Source: CANLBN01 sp965230205 (GTDB lineage: Bacteria > Pseudomonadota > Gammaproteobacteria > Pseudomonadales > Cellvibrionaceae). Taken from it: a stretch of DNA of 64,000 nt. How positions within the stretch are numbered: position 1 is the stretch's first letter; every line of letters starts with the position of its first letter. Positions 44,003 through 53,529 of this stretch are shown here, one piece after another. The stretch lies in the NCBI GenBank assembly GCA_965230205.1, contig OZ245996.1:2728001-2792000 (forward strand). Direction: 5' to 3'. The notes beneath the pieces are model-generated. The model had not been told where the DNA came from. It searched no databases and was given only the letters and a program-made list of their open reading frames with translations. A program made the translations under genes and the position numbers.

Positions 44003-44632
44003 ATGTCTGGTTCATCCACTATCCTTGAGGACGACTCGCTTTTAAGTCGCCTCGATAAACTGTATTTCAAGCTCGAATCGCTATTAAATCTAATCGGTGG
44101 GTTTGTCATATTCTTAATAGTGCTGTTGGCTGTCGCTAACATCTTAGGTCGCAAGTTGCTTGGTATCCCAGTGAGCGGTTATATCGATTGGACCGAGCAA
44201 GCGATGGCTTTTTTTGCTTTTTTCGGCATTGCTTATTGCCAACGCTTGGGTGGTCATATTCGCATGGATATTTTTGTGAGCTCTCTTCGTGGTAGAGCCT
44301 TATGGTTTTTCGAGTTGCTTTCGACTTTATTGATGCTGGCAATAACCGTCGTATTAATCATTGGTTCTTACGACCATTTTTTGCGTGCATGGACTAATGG
44401 TGATAGTTCCTTTGATATCGATTTGCCGACATGGCCGGCAAAATTGGTTGTTCCTGTGATGTTGAGTGTGCTCGCATTACGCCTTGCCCTGAATGTATGG
44501 GGTTATTCACGCGCTTTAGTAAAAGGGGGAGATAGACCGATAGCAGTTCCATTAATTGAGGATGCTGCAACGCAGGCTGCCCACGAAGCAGAAACGGTAT
44601 CTGGGGCTGAAGTCGATGAGGTGGTGAAGTAA
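44003..44632 (+). CDS. dctQ: TRAP transporter small permease subunit
   Basis: Four-helix membrane subunit of about 209 residues from the ATG at 44003, preferred over the GTG at 43997 because AGAGAG lies just upstream. Family signs: GRKLLGIPVSGYIDWTEQAMAFFAF and GGHIRMDIFV (shown as GRKLLGIPVSGYIDWTEQ and RMDIFV). The C-terminal 40 residues are acidic and extend past the usual end. It overlaps dctM by one base (TAATG). Confidence 0.93.
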   Translation: MSGSSTILEDDSLLSRLDKLYFKLESLLNLIGGFVIFLIVLLAVANILGRKLLGIPVSGYIDWTEQAMAFFAFFGIAYCQRLGGHIRMDIFVSSLRGRALWFFELLSTLLMLAITVVLIIGSYDHFLRAWTNGDSSFDIDLPTWPAKLVVPVMLSVLALRLALNVWGYSRALVKGGDRPIAVPLIEDAATQAAHEAETVSGAEVDEVVK

Positions 44633-46047
44633 TGTTTGATACCTTATATGAAAATATGATGAATATGGCTCCCATCGATATGGGGCTATGGGTTTCTGGT
44701 TTTATGCTGTTTGCTGTACTGATTGGAGTGCGTGTGGCATTTGCTGCAGCTATTGCTGGCTTTTTAGGGTTGCTTTGGTTTTTTACCGCAAAGTTAGGTT
44801 TTGATAAAGCATTTTGGGTTGCCGTAAAAATGGCAGGAACGATACCTCATTCAAAGGTATCGACTTCGGCTCTTTCTCTAATTCCAGTTTTTATTCTAAT
44901 TGGTTTTCTTGCTTATTATGCCGGTTTAACTAGAGCGCTATTTGAAGCAGCTAAACGTTGGGTGGGCTGGTTACCAGGTGGTATGGCTTTGGCAACGGTA
45001 TTTTCAACCGCGGGTTTTGCTGCAGTATCTGGTGCTTCTGTTGCAACCTCTGCTGTGTTTGCTCGTATTGCAGTTCCAGAGATGTTAAAGCTTGGTTACG
45101 ATAAGCGTTTCGCTGCTGGTGTTGTTGCTGCCTCAGGTACTTTAGCTTCCTTAATTCCTCCGTCGGCGATTCTAGTGATTTACGCCATCATCGTTGAGCA
45201 GGATGTAGGGGCCTTATTGATGGCTGGATTCTTGCCAGGCGCTGTTTCTGCTTTCATTTATGCCAGCTTGGTGATTGTATTGGCGATGATGAATCCAAAA
45301 TATGGTCCGACGGTCAAAGGGTTTAGTTGGGGGGAACGATTCGTTTCTTTACCGCCGACGTTTCCTATCTTTTTTGTCGTCGCAATCATCATTTTTAGTG
45401 TTTATGGTGGTTGGGGTACGCCAACTGAAGCTGGTGCATTAGGGGCTTTTGTTGTCTTCTGTATGGCTGTTTATAAGGGGATGAAGTGGGGTAATTTTCG
45501 CGATGCCTTAATGGAAGCTGGTAAGTTAACGGTAATGATTTTTTCCATTATCTGGGGGGTTTTGCTTTATGTCCGCTTTCTAGGCTTTGCTGACTTGCCT
45601 CATGCCTTTGCAGATTGGATTGCTAGTCTGGATCAAGACCCAATGATAACGCTTCTATTTATATTGTTAGGGTATGCCATCCTGGGTATGTTTATGGATG
45701 CGATTGGTATGCTGTTATTAACATTGCCTGTCGTATTTCCGGCGGTAATAGCCTTAAATGGTGGTCCAGATGTGACAGCAGCAGATTCTGCCTTTGGTGT
45801 TTCTGCCGTGGGATGTGCCATATGGTTTGGGATTATAGTCGTGAAGATGGCGGAGTTCTGTCTTATTACCCCTCCCATTGGTTTGAATTGTTTTGTTGTT
45901 GCTGGAGTGCGTCCAGAGTTATCGGTACAGGATGTTTTCCGTGGAGTTATTCCATTCTTTTTTGCTGATATGGTGACTATTGGCGTTTTAATTGCCTTTC
46001 CGGGAGTTGTGCTTTGGTTGCCTGGTATTATTATGGGGATTAGCTAA
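44632..46047 (+). CDS. dctM: TRAP transporter large permease subunit
   Basis: Main transport subunit, 471 residues with about twelve helices. Typical segments: STAGFAAVSGASVATSAVFA, ASGTLASLIPPSAILVIYA, GWGTPTEAGALGAF and LLTLPVVFPAV. A little longer than many DctM proteins. It works with DctP and DctQ in Na+-driven uptake. A terminator follows at 46054. Confidence 0.95.
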   Translation: MFDTLYENMMNMAPIDMGLWVSGFMLFAVLIGVRVAFAAAIAGFLGLLWFFTAKLGFDKAFWVAVKMAGTIPHSKVSTSALSLIPVFILIGFLAYYAGLTRALFEAAKRWVGWLPGGMALATVFSTAGFAAVSGASVATSAVFARIAVPEMLKLGYDKRFAAGVVAASGTLASLIPPSAILVIYAIIVEQDVGALLMAGFLPGAVSAFIYASLVIVLAMMNPKYGPTVKGFSWGERFVSLPPTFPIFFVVAIIIFSVYGGWGTPTEAGALGAFVVFCMAVYKGMKWGNFRDALMEAGKLTVMIFSIIWGVLLYVRFLGFADLPHAFADWIASLDQDPMITLLFILLGYAILGMFMDAIGMLLLTLPVVFPAVIALNGGPDVTAADSAFGVSAVGCAIWFGIIVVKMAEFCLITPPIGLNCFVVAGVRPELSVQDVFRGVIPFFFADMVTIGVLIAFPGVVLWLPGIIMGIS

Positions 46048-46053
46048 GCCTAT

Positions 46054-46078
46054 AAACGAGTTTTATGGTCTCGTTTTT
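46054..46078 (+). terminator. dctPQM terminator
   Basis: AAACGAG pairs with CTCGTTT, and the T-run extends to 46078. This is a standard rho-independent terminator directly after dctM. Confidence 0.8.
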
Positions 46079-46214
46079 AATTAAAAATAGTTTTTAATTC
46101 CCTTGTTTGTCTAGCTTATCTAATCTCGCTTGCAGGTTTTATAAGTGGCATCTATATTCATTAATAGATTGGGAGGATACCGTACGACGGTGTTTATTAT
46201 AATTTGCGGTTAAA

Positions 46215-46248
46215 TAAGCCCCTCCAAATATCTATTTGTAGGGGCTTA
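46215..46248. repeat. long imperfect hairpin in gene-free DNA
   Basis: TAAGCCCCT pairs with AGGGGCTTA. After one mismatch, CAAAT pairs with ATTTG around an ATCT loop. There is no U-tract. It may be the end of a small transcript or a dispersed repeat unit. Confidence 0.45.
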
Positions 46249-46522
46249 AATGTTATAGGATGTCTCATTAATATGGTTGAACACTATTAATTAATCCCAA
46301 AAGCATTATTCTGTCCATTAATGTTCGGCAATGTGCAGAATATGGTGACTCTATTGCTTTTCTAATTTATCAGTTACAATATTTGGCAATAATACTAAAA
46401 ACTGGCCAAAGCTGTTTCTAGAATAGGGAAGATTATCCGGTTCAACTGTTTAATCCATTGCTTGGGAAGGCTAAAAATCATTGATGTTAAGACCGTAATA
46501 ATAAATTCAAGGTAAGTAGAGA

Positions 46523-47041
46523 ATGGCCTCAGAGCTCGACATTGTTAGTCAAATTAAAAGCTATTGGAATAATAAATCAACAGGTGCTTTGTTTTTAAAA
46601 CTTTCTAATGAAAAGCTATTACAACTATTTTTTGTAAAGGGTGAGCTACAGTCTATTAAGTATCATGGCGCTACGGGTATGGAAGCACTAAAGCATATTC
46701 CTGCTTTGATATCTCTAAAAAGCCAATTTCATGAAGGTGCCATCAGCCGTATTGTGAATGACTTGCCTCCAACGTCTGATATCATTGATATGATCAGTGA
46801 TAATTCGTTTAATAAGGTTTCTACTAGCGCAAATGTTGCTGGCATCACTGGTGAGCAGAAATCAATCATTGAGACATTTTTTATCGAGCATGTCGGGCCG
46901 ATTGGCGATATTATTTTTAATGAGGAATTGCAGCGAGCTAACTCCATGGACGACTTAATTAAAAGTCTATGCCGGCAAATGGATGACCTCGACGAGCAAG
47001 TGAGATTTAAAGAGCAAATACAGTCAGCTCTTAAGAAATAA
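46523..47041 (+). CDS. DUF4388-like protein of unknown function
   Basis: A 172-residue soluble protein. The N-terminal half (STGALFLKLSNEKLLQLFFV, KGELQSIKYHG, GMEAL) resembles DUF4388-type modules found near signalling proteins. The C-terminal half is helical (GPIGDIIFNEEL, MDDLIKSLCRQMDDLDEQ). It stands alone with an SD-like AAGGTAAG upstream of its ATG. No catalytic motif is visible. A regulatory or scaffold role is a guess. Confidence 0.7.
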   Translation: MASELDIVSQIKSYWNNKSTGALFLKLSNEKLLQLFFVKGELQSIKYHGATGMEALKHIPALISLKSQFHEGAISRIVNDLPPTSDIIDMISDNSFNKVSTSANVAGITGEQKSIIETFFIEHVGPIGDIIFNEELQRANSMDDLIKSLCRQMDDLDEQVRFKEQIQSALKK

Positions 47042-47069
47042 GCGGATTAACTTTATATAGGTTAATTTA

Positions 47070-48323
47070 TTAATCACTTATTTCTTTGTTGCCGTAGAAT
47101 TCTTTAACGGCTTCTTTTAATGCAATTCTTGGATAGTACCGTTCCAAATAATGTAAAAATTTAAGTGTGCGAAACCCATCAAACCAATGATGGGCCTGTT
47201 GCATACAAAGACTTTTGTTCTTACTTTGAGCTTGTATATGCTTGAATAAGCTTCCTACCTCAATTTTTTCTAGTGCTATTGCTGTTTCTTTGGTTTGTAA
47301 ATTTAACCATCCCTCTAAATTGTTTCTGTAATCAAATAATTGTTTAAATGTTGATAATAGATCTTTCAGCTCTATAAACAACTTGGGATTATAATAGAGG
47401 TAAGAAGCCTCAGGATTTTCTAGCCGCGCTATTTTTTCAACAGCTGGCCCTGTGCCAAATGGCGCTCGATTGGATACTCTGGCTTCTATCAATAATGGGT
47501 GGCTATTGAGTTGTTTTATTGCTCCTAGTTTAGCCAGCTTGTTCAAAAGGTAAAAATCCTCACCTCCAGCGCGTTTAGGGAACCCTCTGGCTTGGGCATA
47601 AGATGTTGCACGAAAAGCGATGCAGCTGCCCAATGTATGGTAAGCATAAGGCGATTGAGCATAACGTAGGCCATCAACATAATAATTAAGAGCCTGCTCA
47701 TATAAGAGGGTAGCGATTGTTATTACTTGGTCAGAACCTTTATGAGTAAAAGGGTAAATAGCTGCACTGGTATTATTTTGGATAATATCGTCATTTGATG
47801 TTTGTGTGAGGTAATCATCGGGCAACTGGGTGTCTGCATCCGTAGTATGTATCCATTGGGTTTTCAAATGTTGTTGCTGGATCAAACTGCAGGCAATATC
47901 ACAACCCAATTTCCTGGCTAGACCTACGCCTTGTTTTGTCGGTAATTGCCTTTCTTTTTTAAAACAATTCACTGCAAGAAGGTAAGCATTTCCCTGAGGC
48001 CAGTTAATCAGTTGATAATTGTCCGATGAGTTAACGTTATTCCCTGTTTTTTTAATCTCTGACCATAATTGCTGGTTTTTTGTCGTATCATTATCAGTAT
48101 CTGGTTGATTGATAATAGTAATAATCAATAGCTTATTTCGGGCTAAAGTACTGTTCTTTAATCGCTCTATAAAGCCTATAGTCTCGTTGTAAGCTGGGAT
48201 AACAATACAATGGTTGAAGGGGGCGACTGATGTTAATGCCTTATTGATATCTGTTGCGATAGTTTTGGAGAATGTTTCAGCATAGCGATCAAGGTAAAGT
48301 TGTAAATGATTTTTAATCACCAT
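47070..48323 (-). CDS. family 2-type glycosyltransferase
   Basis: A 417-residue protein with a GT-A fold pattern: HCIVIPAYNETIGFIERL in the first 60 residues, TTDADTQLPDDYL as the DxD-bearing segment, and RAGGEDFYLLNKLAKLG, which is the usual acidic catalytic stretch. No membrane helices are evident, so it is cytosolic or peripheral. The sugar and acceptor are unknown. It starts 20 bp after miaE on the same strand and is probably cotranscribed. Confidence 0.8.
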   Translation of the reverse strand: MVIKNHLQLYLDRYAETFSKTIATDINKALTSVAPFNHCIVIPAYNETIGFIERLKNSTLARNKLLIITIINQPDTDNDTTKNQQLWSEIKKTGNNVNSSDNYQLINWPQGNAYLLAVNCFKKERQLPTKQGVGLARKLGCDIACSLIQQQHLKTQWIHTTDADTQLPDDYLTQTSNDDIIQNNTSAAIYPFTHKGSDQVITIATLLYEQALNYYVDGLRYAQSPYAYHTLGSCIAFRATSYAQARGFPKRAGGEDFYLLNKLAKLGAIKQLNSHPLLIEARVSNRAPFGTGPAVEKIARLENPEASYLYYNPKLFIELKDLLSTFKQLFDYRNNLEGWLNLQTKETAIALEKIEVGSLFKHIQAQSKNKSLCMQQAHHWFDGFRTLKFLHYLERYYPRIALKEAVKEFYGNKEISD

Positions 48324-48343
48324 CAGAAAAGTATTTTCGAGAG

Positions 48344-48940
48344 TTAGTGTAACGCTGCACGTAATGGTAACGCTTCAATGATTGAAGCTTCTATATCCAA
48401 TAATTCATCCAGCCGTGATTCAATAATAGGTTGATCAATATAAAGTGTTGCTAAGTCTAAAAATAACATATGGTGCTTACCTTCAGATTCAGCGATTAAC
48501 TGGTAGAATTTTTGTAGGCTTGGGTCGGTGTGTGACTGACCAATTAAGCCAAAGCGCTCGCAACCCCTGGCCTCTATAATTGCTGCCGTTAACAACCTGT
48601 CCAGCATATAGTTTTCGGAATCTCCTTTGCGAATGTGCTTACGAATTTCGTTAACATAAGGGTCTTTTTCATCACTGCCTAATTGCAAATTACGCGCCTG
48701 CATGAGTTTAATGACTTCGCGAAAATGGGCTAATTCTTCTATACAGAGGTCGACCATAGCACTGACAAGCTCGGGGCGATCTGGGTAATGAGATAGCATG
48801 GACATGGCCATTCCAGATGCTTTCTTTTCAGCTTGAGCGTGGTCATTTAAAAATGTATTGAAATCAGATAGTACAATTTCTGTCCATTTTTCATCAGTAT
48901 TAAAACGCAATGTGAATAATTCAGGGTCAATTTTTGCCAT
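48344..48940 (-). CDS. miaE: tRNA-(ms2io6A)-hydroxylase
   Basis: Diiron enzyme that hydroxylates the ms2i6A37 base of tRNA with oxygen. It has 198 residues. Iron-ligand candidates lie in DHAQAEKKASGMAM, CIEELAHFREV, IEARGCERF and AESEGKHHMLF, the ferritin-like pattern of MiaE. It is the first gene of a probable pair with a glycosyltransferase. Confidence 0.93.
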   Translation of the reverse strand: MAKIDPELFTLRFNTDEKWTEIVLSDFNTFLNDHAQAEKKASGMAMSMLSHYPDRPELVSAMVDLCIEELAHFREVIKLMQARNLQLGSDEKDPYVNEIRKHIRKGDSENYMLDRLLTAAIIEARGCERFGLIGQSHTDPSLQKFYQLIAESEGKHHMLFLDLATLYIDQPIIESRLDELLDIEASIIEALPLRAALH

Positions 48941-48987
48941 AGTTTGGATATTGTCAGAGGGTGTGGGTAGAAATAATTAAGTAACTA

Positions 48988-49017
48988 TTCAATTTCTGTG
49001 ATGTTCAATTTCTGTGA
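48988..49017. repeat. 14-bp direct repeat upstream of miaE
   Basis: TTCAATTTCTGTGA occurs at 48988-49001 and again at 49004-49017, so the copies are 16 bp apart. It lies about 50-75 bp upstream of miaE and on the far side of the fabV promoter region. Confidence 0.6.
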
Positions 49018-49170
49018 ATAGCCCTAGGGTATTTTCAATCTGTGGGGGCATTATAGTGATTTCTGATGTTTTGTGTCAGCTTATACTGATCTGTTAGCCA
49101 ATGGTCCATCATGTGTTTATAATGCTGTCTTGTACAGGATATGTCCAAATTTTTAAGCGCCATTTCTTTA

Positions 49171-49200
49171 TAAAGTAAGTTTTAATAAAGTAAGGTTTTA
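49171..49200 (+). repeat. short direct repeat upstream of fabV
   Basis: TAAAGTAAGTTTTA at 49171-49184 is followed by TAAAGTAAGGTTTTA at 49186-49200. The second copy is 21 bp before the fabV ATG and partly overlaps the leader. Confidence 0.55.
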
Positions 49201-49220
49201 TTCGTAATAAGGTTACCTTG

Positions 49221-50417
49221 ATGATCATCTCTCCTAAAGTTCGTGGTTTTATTTGTACTAATGCCCATCCGCAAGGCTGTGCAGCTAATGTTCAACAGCA
49301 AATTGATTATATTAAATCCAAAGCAGATTCTTTTGATACTGATAATGGGCCAAAAAATGTATTGGTGATTGGTGCCTCTACTGGTTATGGACTCGCTTCG
49401 CGCATTACTGCAGCTTTTGGTTATGGTGCAAATACATTAGGTTTATTTTTTGAAAAACCGCCAACAGAAAGGAAGACCGGGTCAGCAGGCTATTATAATT
49501 CGGCAGCATTCGAAGAAGCGGCACATAATGCGGGTTATTATGCTAAGAGCATTAATGGTGATGCTTTTTCGACGGCAGCCAAGCAACAGACCATCGATGT
49601 GATTAAAGAGGATATGGGCAAAATAGACCTCGTTGTTTACAGCCTGGCTTCTCCTCGTCGTCAGGATCCTGTTTCTGGTGAAGTTTATTCTTCTACATTA
49701 AAACCTATTGGCGAAAGCTATACGGCAAAGAATCTGAATACAGATACCCAGGTTGTCGGTGAAATAACTGTTGATCCAGCCTCTGAAGAAGAAATTGCCA
49801 ATACCGTTAAAGTGATGGGCGGTGAAGATTGGCAGCTATGGATGGATGCTTTATCCGAGGCTGGCGTCTTAGCCGAAGGTGTCCAAACGGTTGCTTATAC
49901 CTACTTGGGAGAGAAATTGACTTGGCCAATCTATGGTCATGCCACTATTGGTAAGGCGAAGGAAGATCTTGATCGGGCTGCAGGTGAATTACGAGAGCAA
50001 TTGTCGTCGCTCAATGGCTCAGCTCATGTGTCTGTTTTGAAAGCGGTGGTAACACAGGCAAGTTCGGCGATTCCAGTTATGCCACTGTATTTGGCTATTC
50101 TTTTCAAAGTGATGCAGGAGGAGGGGACTCACGAAGGTTGTATTGAACAATTGTATCGCCTGTTCACTGAATGTATGTATAGCGCCACGCCACGCATGGA
50201 TGATACTCAGCGTCTACGTGTAGATGACTTTGAGTTAAAACCTGAAATCCAAGCAAAAGTTGAAGCTATTTGGCCTCAGGTAACCACTGAAAATTTGGGT
50301 GAACTATCAGATTTCTCATTGTATCAAAAAGAGTTCTTACGACTATTTGGCTTTGGTGTTGACGGCGTTGATTACTCTCTTGAAACCACCCCTATGGTAG
50401 AAGCCAATTTTTTATAA
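49221..50417 (+). CDS. fabV: enoyl-[acyl-carrier-protein] reductase FabV
   Basis: NADH-dependent last step of the fatty-acid elongation cycle. 398 residues from the ATG at 49221, with AAGG nine bases upstream (a TTG one codon earlier is not needed). Marks of FabV: CTNAHPQGC at the N terminus, the VLVIGASTGYGLASR nucleotide site, LVVYSLASPRR, and the Y-x8-K catalytic pair in AYTYLGEKLTWPIYGHATIG (Tyr and Lys before GKAKEDLD). FabV enzymes are typically resistant to triclosan. Confidence 0.97.
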   Translation: MIISPKVRGFICTNAHPQGCAANVQQQIDYIKSKADSFDTDNGPKNVLVIGASTGYGLASRITAAFGYGANTLGLFFEKPPTERKTGSAGYYNSAAFEEAAHNAGYYAKSINGDAFSTAAKQQTIDVIKEDMGKIDLVVYSLASPRRQDPVSGEVYSSTLKPIGESYTAKNLNTDTQVVGEITVDPASEEEIANTVKVMGGEDWQLWMDALSEAGVLAEGVQTVAYTYLGEKLTWPIYGHATIGKAKEDLDRAAGELREQLSSLNGSAHVSVLKAVVTQASSAIPVMPLYLAILFKVMQEEGTHEGCIEQLYRLFTECMYSATPRMDDTQRLRVDDFELKPEIQAKVEAIWPQVTTENLGELSDFSLYQKEFLRLFGFGVDGVDYSLETTPMVEANFL

Positions 50418-50529
50418 GTTAGTGTGTTAATAGATATGCTTACAAGGATGTAAGTGATAAAAATAGCGGCATTATTTATCTCAATATCACTCATTTCATT
50501 CCACATTTTTCCGACATAAGTAGATTACT

Positions 50530-51576
50530 ATGATTTATCGTTCCTTAGGTAATACTGATATCCAAGTAAGCCTCATTGCGTTAGGCACAATGACTTATGG
50601 CGAGCAAAATACCGAAGCTGAAGCCTTTGAGCAAATGGATTATGCCTTTGAGCAAGGCATTAACTTTTTTGATGTTGCTGAAATGTACCCCATACCACCT
50701 CGTCAGGAAACTTATGGTGCTTCCGAAGTTATGGTGGGTAACTGGTTAAAGGCGCGTGGTTTAAGAGATAAGGTCGTTATAGCGACTAAAGTTACCGGTA
50801 ATATCGGCCATAATTCCGGCTTCGAATATATTCGTGGTGGCCCACGCCTAAGTGCTTCTCATATAAAACAAGCTGTTGAAGGGTCATTAAAGCGGTTGCA
50901 AACCGATGTCATTGATTTATATCAGTTACATTGGCCTGAGCGGACGACCAATTTTTTTGGTCGTTTAGGGTTTCAGCAAGCAAAAGATGAGGATGTTTAT
51001 TCCTTGCAGGAATCACTATCGGCCATGTCTGATTTGGTTGCTGAAGGAAAGGTACGCACAGTCGGTTTATCGAATGAAACACCTTGGGGAGTAATGGAGT
51101 CTTGCCGTTTGGCAAATGAGTTTAATGTTCCCAGAGTGGTGAGTGTACAGAACCCATACAACCTTCTTAATCGAACTTACGAAGTGGGCTTAGCTGAAAT
51201 ATCTGTTCGTGAACAAATTGGCCTGTTGGCCTATTCACCATTAGCATTTGGTGTTCTAACTGGAAAATATATTGGTGGTGCTAAGCCAGAGAATGCGCGT
51301 TTAACTTTATATACTCGCTTTGGTCGTTACAATAATCCTCAGTCTGAAGCAGCAATAGAAGCGTATTCAAAACTAGCAGCGGAGCATGGTCTAAGTTTAA
51401 CGGAGCTAGCATTGGCGTTTGTGAATCGTCAGCAGTTCTTAACCGCAAATATCATCGGTGCAACGACCATGGAACAGCTTCGTGCTGATATTGCCAGTGT
51501 AAATATAGACCTTTCTGATGACGTATTAGCAGGGATCGAAGCGATTCATCGTGAAAATTCTAATCCAGCACCTTAA
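50530..51576 (+). CDS. tas: NADP(H)-dependent aldo-keto reductase Tas
   Basis: A 348-residue TIM-barrel reductase very like E. coli Tas along its whole length: LGTMTYGEQNTEAEA, DVAEMYPIPPRQET, KRLQTDVIDLYQLHWPERTT, VQNPYNLLNRTYEVGLAE and IGATTMEQL. The catalytic Asp-Tyr-Lys-His set of the family is consistent with DVAEMYP, ATKV and LHWP. The physiological substrate is unclear. Confidence 0.94.
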   Translation: MIYRSLGNTDIQVSLIALGTMTYGEQNTEAEAFEQMDYAFEQGINFFDVAEMYPIPPRQETYGASEVMVGNWLKARGLRDKVVIATKVTGNIGHNSGFEYIRGGPRLSASHIKQAVEGSLKRLQTDVIDLYQLHWPERTTNFFGRLGFQQAKDEDVYSLQESLSAMSDLVAEGKVRTVGLSNETPWGVMESCRLANEFNVPRVVSVQNPYNLLNRTYEVGLAEISVREQIGLLAYSPLAFGVLTGKYIGGAKPENARLTLYTRFGRYNNPQSEAAIEAYSKLAAEHGLSLTELALAFVNRQQFLTANIIGATTMEQLRADIASVNIDLSDDVLAGIEAIHRENSNPAP

Positions 51577-51597
51577 ATATTATTGACCCTTAATTTG

Positions 51598-52521
51598 ATG
51601 AAGTCTCCTCGTTTTTCTCTTTCATTACTGCACTCCAGGCATTGGCTGACATGGTTAGTAATGGGCATCATTGCCCTTGTCGCTCAGTTACCTTATCGAC
51701 TGCAAATATTCATGGGCATAATGGTTGGCCGCATTGCTTATATGGTCGCTAAACGACGCCGTCATATTGCTCGACGAAATATCGATTTGTGCTTTCCAGA
51801 GCTAAGTGTTGATGAACGTGAGCATTTGGTTAAACAACATTTTGAGACAAATGGCATCACTATGTTCGAGACGGGGATGGCCTGGTTTATGCCATATTGG
51901 CGTCTGCGCAAGCGATTTGTTGTTAAAGGCAAAGAGAACTGGGATCAATTAAAAGAAAAAGGCACTGGGGCATTAGTGATTGGTCTGCACTTCAATACAC
52001 TTGAGATATCCAATATACATGTAAGCCGCTTATTTAATTTACATGTTTCTTATCGCTCTCATAAAAATCCAGTTTATGATTTTATTCAACATCGAGGCCG
52101 GGAGCGTAATAATCCTAATTCCGAGGCGATTAATCGCTACGACATGCGTGGCATGATACGCGTCCTCAAAAAAGGGGATTGGCTCTGGTATGCCCCAGAC
52201 CAGGATTATGGCAGGAAGGTCAGTACGTTTATTCCTTGGTTTAATATCCCTGCTGCTACATTGGCGGCTACGCCAAGGTTGCTAAAAGTGGCTAAAGCTC
52301 AGGCAGTAGGCGTTACCCATCGCCGTTTGCCTGGATACAAGGGGTACGAGATTGAATTTATCCCCGCTTTTGAGGATTTTCCTACCGGAGATGATGAGGC
52401 AGACCTTGTTAGACTAAATCAGTATATTGAGGCCTGTGTCAGAGAAAACCCAACCGAGTACTTATGGGTTCATCGACGTTTCAAGACTCGCCCAAAAGGT
52501 CAACCCAGTCTTTATAAATGA
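51598..52521 (+). CDS. lpxL: LpxL/HtrB-family Kdo2-lipid acyltransferase
   Basis: Inner-membrane enzyme that adds a secondary acyl chain to lipid A. About 307 residues from the ATG at 51598; the frame opens at a TTG at 51583. One N-terminal helix precedes RRHIARRNIDLCFPELS. The acyltransferase HX4E motif is LHFNTLE, and PDQDYG follows later, as in LpxL. It starts 21 bp after tas. LpxM and LpxP are close relatives, so the acyl specificity is not fixed. Confidence 0.85.
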   Translation: MKSPRFSLSLLHSRHWLTWLVMGIIALVAQLPYRLQIFMGIMVGRIAYMVAKRRRHIARRNIDLCFPELSVDEREHLVKQHFETNGITMFETGMAWFMPYWRLRKRFVVKGKENWDQLKEKGTGALVIGLHFNTLEISNIHVSRLFNLHVSYRSHKNPVYDFIQHRGRERNNPNSEAINRYDMRGMIRVLKKGDWLWYAPDQDYGRKVSTFIPWFNIPAATLAATPRLLKVAKAQAVGVTHRRLPGYKGYEIEFIPAFEDFPTGDDEADLVRLNQYIEACVRENPTEYLWVHRRFKTRPKGQPSLYK

Positions 52522-52620
52522 GATCAATACAATTGTGATAAGTGTGAATACGCTTGTATAAGACAGGCGTCGTCAGTACCATTGCATCTTTTAAGTAGAA
52601 TATAAAAGCGGAGTACCAGA

Positions 52621-53520
52621 ATGAACAACAATGGCTCGACAATACAGGGCAGCATGGTTGCCCTAGTGACCCCAATGAATGCTGATGGATCACTGGATTG
52701 GGCGTCTCTCGATAAATTGGTCGAGTTTCATGTTGAACAGGGTACTGATGCTATCGTTGCTGTAGGTACCACTGGAGAATCGGCTACCTTAGCGGTTGAC
52801 GAGCACCTTCGTGTTGTTGAGAGAGTTGTGAAGCTTGCCAAGGGGCGAGTCTCAGTCATTGCAGGGACTGGAGCAAATTCTACTAGTGAAGCTGTTGAAC
52901 TGACTCGAGAGGCTCACAAATTAAATGTTGATGCCTGCTTACTAGTTGTTCCTTACTACAATAAGCCAACGCAAGAAGGCCTATACCGGCATTTTATGCA
53001 GATTGCAGACTCTGTTGCGGTACCTCAAATTTTATACAATGTTCCTGGGCGTACTATTACCGATATGGATAATGAAACGGTTCTGCGCTTGGCATCTCAT
53101 GAAAATATCATTGGTATCAAGGATGCAACAGCCGATATGGTGCGTGGTAAAGCACTCATTGAACAAGCACCAGACAATTTCAGTGTTTATTCGGGCGATG
53201 ATCTCACTGCAGTAGAGCTAATGTTGTTGGGAGGCAAAGGCAATATCTCCGTGACGGCTAATGTTGCGCCTAATAAAATGGCTGAATTATGTCGCTTGGC
53301 AATAGCGGGAGAAACCGACGCTGCAAGAGCATTGCAAGCTGAGTTGCTGCCTTTACATAATGCATTGTTTATTGAATCTAACCCAATTCCGGTTAAGTGG
53401 GCAGTTGCATCAATGGGTTTGATGCCCGAAGGTATTCGTCTACCGTTAACGCCGTTGACCGAATCTAATTCGGAACCTTTGCGCCAAGCAATGGCCTCAC
53501 TTTCTATTATTTCCGATTGA
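52621..53520 (+). CDS. dapA: 4-hydroxy-tetrahydrodipicolinate synthase
   Basis: First committed step of lysine and diaminopimelate synthesis, joining pyruvate and aspartate semialdehyde. The 299 residues show VALVTPMNADGSLDW, GTTGESATL, VPYYNKPTQEGLYRHF, LYNVPGRT and the Schiff-base Lys in GIKDAT. It begins a conserved run dapA-bamC-MBL hydrolase. Confidence 0.97.
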   Translation: MNNNGSTIQGSMVALVTPMNADGSLDWASLDKLVEFHVEQGTDAIVAVGTTGESATLAVDEHLRVVERVVKLAKGRVSVIAGTGANSTSEAVELTREAHKLNVDACLLVVPYYNKPTQEGLYRHFMQIADSVAVPQILYNVPGRTITDMDNETVLRLASHENIIGIKDATADMVRGKALIEQAPDNFSVYSGDDLTAVELMLLGGKGNISVTANVAPNKMAELCRLAIAGETDAARALQAELLPLHNALFIESNPIPVKWAVASMGLMPEGIRLPLTPLTESNSEPLRQAMASLSIISD

Positions 53521-53529
53521 TATTGATTT

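Larger units (their letters stand above)
46048..46522. other. intergenic region after dctM
   Basis: A 475-bp gene-free stretch holding the dctM terminator at 46054-46078 and a long imperfect hairpin at 46215-46248. The rest is AT-rich with no recognised gene. Confidence 0.6.
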
